Source: Begonia masoniana (taxonomy: Eukaryota; Streptophyta; Magnoliopsida; Cucurbitales; Begoniaceae). Taken from it: DNA of 64,000 nt. Below are positions 57,846-64,000 of the stretch, one piece after another; position 1 is the first letter of the stretch; each line of letters begins with the position of its first letter. The translations under genes and the position numbers were made by a program. The notes beneath the pieces are model-generated. The model had not been told where the DNA came from. It did not search any database and worked only from the letters and a program-made list of their open reading frames with translations. The DNA lies in the NCBI GenBank assembly GCA_022432975.1, contig CM039510.1, forward strand, positions 15,890,381 to 15,954,380, read 5' to 3'.

Positions 57846-59248
57846 AACCCAAAACTTTCATGTCCTTTGATTGTCTTTGGTAATCCTACCACAAAATCCA
57901 TGGCAATGTTTTTCCACTTCCATTCAGGGATCGGTAAGGGTTGAAGAGTACCTCCTGGGCATTGGTGTTCTACTTTAACTTGTTGGCAAATCAAGCATGA
58001 CTCTACAAACTTGGCCACATCCCTCTTTAGGTTTGGCCACCAATAATGTAGCTTCAAGTCCCGATACATCTTAGTGCTACCAGGATGCACAGAAAAGGAA
58101 GAAGAATGAGCTTCAGCCAAGATCAACTCACGCAACTCCTTAACACTCAGAATGTACCATCGATTCCTAAATTTCAAAATACCATCATTAGAGAGGCTGA
58201 ACTCAGAGGAGGCATCCTTTAACTTACTCATCATACTATTATTCTCCTTTGAATCCATCTGCTGTGCCTCTCTGATCTTATCCAAAATGGTTGGTTGAAT
58301 GGTTAGAGTAGCAAGCAGGTTCGACAACTCAGGAACTAACTGCAATTCGAACTTTTGAACTTCCTTCCATAATGGTACAGACATGGTTGATACAGCGGGC
58401 TGCATTGTCTTAGACATCCTGCTTAAAGCATCAGCCACAGCATTGGCCTTGCTCGGGTGGTACTTAATTTCAAAGTCATAATCTTTAACAAATTCTAACC
58501 AACGTCTCTGTCTCATCTTTAATTCCTTCTGAGTAAAGAGGTATTTCAGGCTCTTGTGGTCTGAAAACACATCACACTGCCGACCATAAAGGTAGTGCCT
58601 CCAAATCTTCAATGCAAACACAACAGCAACTAATTCCAAATCGTGAGTGGGGTAGTTCTGCTCATAATTCTTCAGCTGCCTAGAGGAATACGCTACAACC
58701 TTACCATCTTGCATCAAAACACACCCCATACCAATTTTTGATGCATCACAGTAAACACTAAACTTCCCTTCTTCGGTTGGAAGAGTCAAAAGCAGGGCTG
58801 TTGTAAACTTCAGTTTAAGTGTCTGGAAACCATCTTCACAAGCTTCAGTCCAAGAGTACTTGGTGTCATTCTTTGTCAAATTAGTTAAAGGCTTAGCTAT
58901 CATCGAAAATCCCTTAATAAACTTCCTATAATAGCCTGCCAAACCAAGAAAACTACGGACTTCACTAGCATTTCTTGGCTGTGGCCAGTCCTTAACAGCT
59001 TGAATCTTGGTTGGATCTACTGATATGCCCTCAGGAGAGATGACATGGCCTAAAAAGTTAACCTTATCCAGCCAGAATTCACACATGGACAACTTGGCAT
59101 AAAATTGTTGCTGTTTCAGGGTTGTCAAAACTGTTCTTAAGTGTTCTTCGTGGTCAGCTTCAGTACGTGAGTATATAAGAATATCATCTATGAATACAAT
59201 CACAAACTTGTCCAAATATTCACGAAACACTCGGTTCATCAAATCCAT
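57839..59248 (-). pseudogene. D2 RT palm, RNase H and integrase amino part
   Basis: 469 codons: [27 protein letters not shown], the [16 protein letters not shown] zinc finger and MDFVVGLP. It ends in GHESFGLW because of the D2-specific base loss. Here RSFLGLAG has the usual glycine where D has serine. Confidence 0.9.
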
Positions 59249-60537
59249 AAAAGCGCAGGTGTATTGGTTAACCCAAACGACATCACAAGAAATTCATAAT
59301 GTCCATAACGGGTCCTAAAAGCTGTCTTAGGTACATCTTCCTCCTTAACCTTCAGTTGGTAGTACCCCGAACGCAAGTCAATCTTTGAAAACACTTTAGC
59401 TCCTTGTAATTGGTCAAACAAGTCGTCAATTCGGGGCAAGGGATACTTATTCTTAATTGTCAACTTGTTCAGTTCTCGGTAATCTATGCACATCCTTAGG
59501 GAACCATCTTTCTTCTTAACGAAAAACACAGGTGCACCCCATGGAGAGCTACTAGAGCGTATAAATCCCTTGTCTACTAATTCCTGTAGTTGGACTTTTA
59601 ATTCCTTCAGCTCAACAGGTGCCATGCGATAAGGGTTCTTAGATACGGGTAATGCCTCGGGATATGTATCAATTACAAACTCTATTTCTCTATCAGGTGG
59701 TAATCCTGGCAAATCATCCAAAAATGCCTCAGGGAACTCTCGGACAATAGGAATATCTTGTAATTCTATCTTATTCTTCACCCGAACATCCATTATACTA
59801 GCTAGGTAACTCTCACAGCCGCCTTTCAATATCCGTTGAGTCTCTAGTGAGGATGTAATCGATATTTTACTTATCTTTGGGATAGCTTGAAAGGTATATT
59901 GATCTTTATTCGGGGATCTGAATTTAACCAAACCAGACCTACAACTTATCGTGGCATGATGTCTAAATAACCAATCCATTCCCAGTATAACTTCATACGC
60001 CTTCATGTCAATTACTATTAGTTCTACATATAACTTCTTATCTCCTAAGGACACAATATCACCTTTCAATATCTGCTCAGAATACAAGGAATTTCCTGAT
60101 GGTAACATCACACTATATGGCCTATCAGCTGGTAAGTATTTTAACTTATGCTTACACGCAAATAAGAATGCAATAAATGAGTATTTGGCTCCCGTGTCTA
60201 TAAGTGTATAAGCAGAAATACCACAGATCATAATTGTACCTGTTATGACCGTATACTGCATGGTATCTTCATCTTCCATCATAGCAAAGACTCGGGGCAT
60301 TACTCTTGCTCGATATGGATCAGGTGGCATGGGGCAGTCTCTGACTATATGTCCAACTTTATCACATTTGAAGCATCGGCCAGAATGCAACTTGCATTCG
60401 CCATGGTGGTTGTTCTGGCAGTTGGAGCATAAAGGGGCTAATGGTCGTTTTCCCTTCCCTTGGTCAACATTTGGATTGAAGGGTGTCTTTGTACCTTGCT
60501 GTTGTTGTTGTGGTCCCTGTTCTGTTGCAGCTGCCAT
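59239..60537 (-). pseudogene. D2 zinc knuckle, protease and RT amino half
   Basis: [14 protein letters not shown] knuckle, [12 protein letters not shown] protease motif, linker and RT to [12 protein letters not shown] with the same frameshift as D. It retains the normal CIDYREL. A few residues differ from D (IAFLF for IATLF, RSPNK for RPPNK, VFFVKK for VLFVKK). Confidence 0.91.
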
Positions 60538-61280
60538 TCTTTATTCTGACGTGGTGGCGGCTGAGTTTCCTTCGTGAACTTCCTTGGCTGCTCACGCTGT
60601 GCATATGTTGTCATCTCAGCCTCTTCCAGCTCCATGGCCTTAGCCGTCACTTCACCATAAGGTACATTGTGTATTCCAGCAGTCTTTACTCTCATATAGA
60701 AACTCGGCTTCAATCCTTGAACAAATTGGTAAGTCCTGTCCTCATCCTCCTCAACCAATCGGGGAGCAAACCGTGATAAAGCATCAAATTTGCATATGTA
60801 ATCCATCACAGAGCCAGTTTGTCGCAAATTCATGAATTCCTTCTTCTTGTTGGACCGAACAGTCCTTTTGAAGTACTTGTCAAAGAAGGCAGTCTTAAAC
60901 ATTTTCCAGGTCATAGCTCCTGCATTAGCGGTGCTCTGGATTGAATCCTACCAATGTCTTGCATTCAATTCCAAATGAAAGACAGCATATGTGACCTTAT
61001 CCCCTTCGTCAACCTTTGCATACTTAAATATATCCTCCGTCTTTCGAATCCATTCCTTAGCATAAATAGGATCCGAAACATGTCCATTAAACACCGGGGA
61101 TCGAAGCCGGTGGAAACGCTCACCCCCACGATCATGAGTTGCATTTGTACTGGTATTGTCTTGTTCCTCTCTAGTGGTCACAAGCCGTTCTATTTGGCAT
61201 GATTGACGAATAACTAATTCTGTTAGCTGAGCAATAGTGTTACTATCCACATTGTCTTCTCTCTGTTGACCTCTCACCAT
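60538..61280 (-). pseudogene. D2 gag capsid region with the shared nonsense codon
   Basis: Starts MVRGQQREDNVDSN at 61280. The frame runs to ARHW near 60948, then TAG, then continues through TWKMFKTA and DKYFKRTV to about 60438. Residue differences from D include YAKEW for YSKEW and EGDKV for EGNKV; the D2 states look ancestral because A and B carry them or close variants. Confidence 0.9.
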
Positions 61281-61424
61281 TTTGGGATTCCTAAACAATA
61301 ATCATAACATATCTTAACTTAATCACATTGCTAAAATCATAAACACTTACAGTTGCTGGAGTGTACTCAGGTGGCAATCTGTGCTGGGAGGCAGTCTGCA
61401 GAATCAATTTTAGAACCTGGTTTT

Positions 61425-61436
61425 GCTCTGATACCA
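61425..61436 (-). other. Primer-binding site of D2 (tRNA-Met)
   Basis: TGGTATCAGAGC on the minus strand, 4 nt from the LTR boundary. Confidence 0.93.
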
Positions 61437-61440
61437 TAAT

Positions 61441-63715
61441 TGTAACAACCCAAGTTGGAGTCGCCACGTAATTCATAACTTAACCTCTTAATCAATCGGT
61501 TCTTACTTCATGCACCTTGTTCATTATTAGTGTTATATATTTTTTTTTTCAAAAACATCTCCTAAACTGCATCTACAGACAGTGTCATAGACTCACATCG
61601 ACCGACGGTCACGTGCCCGCCACGCGACACATCTGTTTCTAAACATCTCTTAAACTGCATCTGCCGATAGAGTCACAAACTCACGTCGTCCGATGGTCAC
61701 GAGCGTCTCACGTGATTCGCAGACATCATCCAGCAGAAGACTTATTTCCTTCTGCCGATTGCTAGGCGACAAAGAGTATCACTTACATCGACCGGTAGCA
61801 AATGACAAATATTATGCTACTCCTACTGATGGTAAAACATCTACCGGTCATTAGACGACAACACAACACTTACATCATCCGGTAATTGAGATCCACAGCA
61901 TCTACCGATAGACATGTGCAATCCACGTGCACTTTTAAGACATCTTCCGATAGAGAACATCTATCGGTTGATGCAAACTCATACATCTTCCGATAGAGAA
62001 CATCTATCGGTGGATGCAAATTCCTAACATCATCCGATAGAGTACAGCTATCGGTGGACATAGATATGCACAGACTTCTAACGTCATTGACTAATCTCTC
62101 TTATGAATGAAAATCAGAGACTCATCTAGAATACATATAGCGGAAGACTTAACAACAGATCATTTAATAATCCTTATAATCATTCCTAGACTCAGTAGTC
62201 AACCAAACAGTTTCAAAACTCAATGTTATAAAAGTTAAACTCATCTTGCTTAAACTACCATATTCATAATCATAACAAAATCATAGAGCATTGATTAGGG
62301 GTCTCAATCGCCATCCAGCCACAGAATGGCACCCTGATCACCTTCCAGCAACCAGACTTAGACATCTTCATTAGCTTTGGAATCCTCACCTGAAATCTTG
62401 TCACCTACATCACAAGGTTTAAACTATAAGCCTAATGCTTAGTAAGGAATGCAATACTAACATGTATACGTGAATGCATAATTGCAAGAAAATCAGGATC
62501 ATGTTCGTTTCATGCTCTTTTCTTATTCTTATTTGTGTTCTTGTTCATCACTTTCATCATACGGATTAAGGGAGGATTTGTGCCGTAAAGGGGGGATGAC
62601 AGTGCAAGTGTACATAGTCCCTTTTCGGGCCGTATTCATGGTCCTCCTCTTTGGACAGTGACATACGCCAAACCGCCCCCAACCCTCACTTAGCCCGGTT
62701 GCATAAGTTTCATATTCATTCTTATATCTTGTTCATGGGGAAAAACATGCTCATAAATCATTTTCATATGCTTGAGAAGTAAATCATGATGCATGACATG
62801 AATGTTCTTAAGTCATCAGACTATGGAAAACATCATACTAGACAGTTAACTTTATAGACTCTATCAAAACATCACATAACATAGTTCTCAAACATCCGTA
62901 AATCATCCAAGTACAAACCATCTTATTAACTTGAAACAAACATCAAACACATAACTAATTTAGTACCCTTAAGATGTAGGGCCCTAGTGGCCGAAAGTCT
63001 TAATACATTCACTTACCTGGTGTCCTTTGCAAATGGAATACTCCCTTCAAATCTTCTTCACCTAAATCATTCCACATTACCAAGTTAAAAATAAAATCCT
63101 AATAGTGCTAACCAAAAATTATCCTAATGCTTATCCTACTTGTATTTCTATATTCTTCTGCCGAGCACCTTCTGTGCGTTGATTAAATTTCTACAATCTA
63201 AATAACCAGATTCAGCCCAGTAACTAATTGCATACAGCTATCCAAATGTCTAGAATCAACTCGGAAATGCCTTTAATAAACGCATAATAGAAATGATCCT
63301 ATTATTACCCTGCCATTAAAGAATCTGAAACCTCGGGTTCTAACTGAAAACAGAGCTCAAAGTATCTACCAGTAACTACATTCATTAAGTCTTACCTGGT
63401 AAGCTGAGTATCGACGAGAACGAAGGAGAATCGGTTGTTGATGAAGAAGGCTACCTGCTGCGAGAGATAGAGAGAGAGAGTTCTGGGAGGATGGTTATCG
63501 TCGAGAGAGAATGTCGGGTACAGTGGGGTTTTTGTGAGGTTTAAGAGTTTCTGTTTTCTACTTATACCAAATAAATTCCTCCTTAATTACAATTCTTCCA
63601 CTACAATAGAGATCCAATAAACTTTGGCATATAATTATTAAATAAAAGGTCAAATAAAGAGGTGACCATTAATTCCGGTAAGAAAATCACCTGACTGAGA
63701 ATGTCGGGTGTTACA
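61441..63715 (-). repeat. D2 5' LTR (right), 2275 bp
   Basis: Same length as the D right LTR. TATAAGTAG at 63558-63566 (minus). The GA run near 63463-63480 has a T interruption absent from D. Confidence 0.92.
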
Positions 63716-63794
63716 GAGTTTGTTGAAGGCGTTGAAGTAATCTTGAAGGTGTCGCCTTTCAAGGGCGTGATGAGGTTCGGTAAGAAAGGGAAAC
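63716..63794 (+). pseudogene. Element B integrase fragment beyond D2
   Basis: GAGTT then VEGVEVILKVSPFKGVMRFG, matching 49380-49458. It is cut at GAAAC by a Cassandra LTR. The middle contig continues the gene here without that insertion. Confidence 0.9.
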
Positions 63795-64000
63795 TGTAAC
63801 GACCCCTTATCCCAGCAAGATATTGTCCGCTCTGGGGATTGGGCCGCAGCCCAATATCCTCCCCTCACGGCTTTGTTTGGCGAGAACTTCCCGGAAGGTC
63901 ACCCAACCTGGAATTGCTCTCGCCGAAGCACTTTTAACTTCGGAGTTCTTATGGGATCCGTTGTCAATTGTGCTCCAAAACGCGTCTTACTATGTTGGGA
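63795..64000 (-). mobile_element. Cassandra-type LTR, running off the window
   Basis: It starts TGTAACGACCCC and matches the reverse complement of the LTR ending at 32928/33387, with several substitutions. The 5S-like segment is at 63881-63959 (GGTTGGGTGACC-type C-box and GGATCCCAT on the minus strand). Whether it is complete or solo cannot be seen. Confidence 0.9.

Larger units (their letters stand above)
54982..63715 (-). mobile_element. Element D, second copy (D2)
   Basis: Collinear and nearly identical to 40644-49379: left LTR remainder (54982-56821), polypurine tract (56822-56834), gag-pol (61280-56863), PBS (61425-61436) and right LTR 61441-63715 followed by GAGTT (63716-63720). It shares D's gag nonsense codon and both pol frameshifts and adds one new 1-nt loss. 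The shared defects and shared flanks show it is a copy or allele of the same insertion, not a second transposition. Confidence 0.94.

Noticed and set aside
1..64000. Host genes, tRNA genes or a novel defence-type gene system
   Set aside because: All sizeable conserved ORFs belong to gag-pol; the tRNA-like matches are 12-nt primer-binding sites only.

Overview
The window is plant repeat DNA. I find no host protein-coding gene in 64 kb. It is packed with large Ty3/gypsy LTR retrotransposons of the chromovirus type. The polyproteins run gag, CCHC zinc knuckle, aspartic protease, reverse transcriptase, RNase H, integrase and a C-terminal chromodomain-like tail. The long LTRs (2.3-4 kb) and the tail fit the Tekay/Del clade. 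Primer-binding sites read TGGTATCAGAGC (initiator tRNA-Met), as is usual in plants. A flowering plant, probably a eudicot, and pericentromeric or otherwise heterochromatic DNA are the natural reading; I cannot name the species.

Layout. (1) 1-11837: minus-strand element A. Its left LTR is cut by the window edge and carries a solo LTR (S1, 772-3357, TSD AGTGA). Its right LTR carries about 95 copies of a 17-bp minisatellite. (2) 11838-14294: unassigned AT-rich DNA with compound microsatellites. (3) From 14295: plus-strand element B. Its 5' LTR is split by two solo LTRs (S2 15482-19537, TSD TTACC; S3 19859-22398, TSD GAGGT). Its RT gene is split by S4 (24367-26873, TSD GTTTC), and its integrase by minus-strand element D (TSD GAGTT). 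D's left LTR was in turn hit by element E or its solo LTR (TSD TTTAC). B resumes at 49380 and ends in a 3' LTR running into a gap. (4) 32541-33387: a complete Cassandra-type TRIM whose 388-bp LTRs contain a 5S-rRNA-derived Pol III promoter. A second Cassandra LTR ends the window.

Two 100-N gaps (30406-30505 and 51055-51154) delimit a 20.5-kb contig. It repeats, almost base for base, DNA found on both sides: 24695-30405 matches 33388-39100, and 38280-49458 matches 52621-63794. The outer contigs together describe a locus with a full-length E. The middle contig describes the same insertion site reduced to a solo LTR. The simplest reading is two haplotypes placed in series, though a real segmental duplication is possible.

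Every gag-pol copy is broken by stops or frameshifts, so no autonomous element is present. The most interesting signals are non-coding: a splice-donor/GGCC module and a hairpin with compensatory changes that recur in LTRs of otherwise diverged families, palindrome clusters built on GCGATCGATCGC, and tandem arrays of related motifs that keep arising at the same place in different LTRs.
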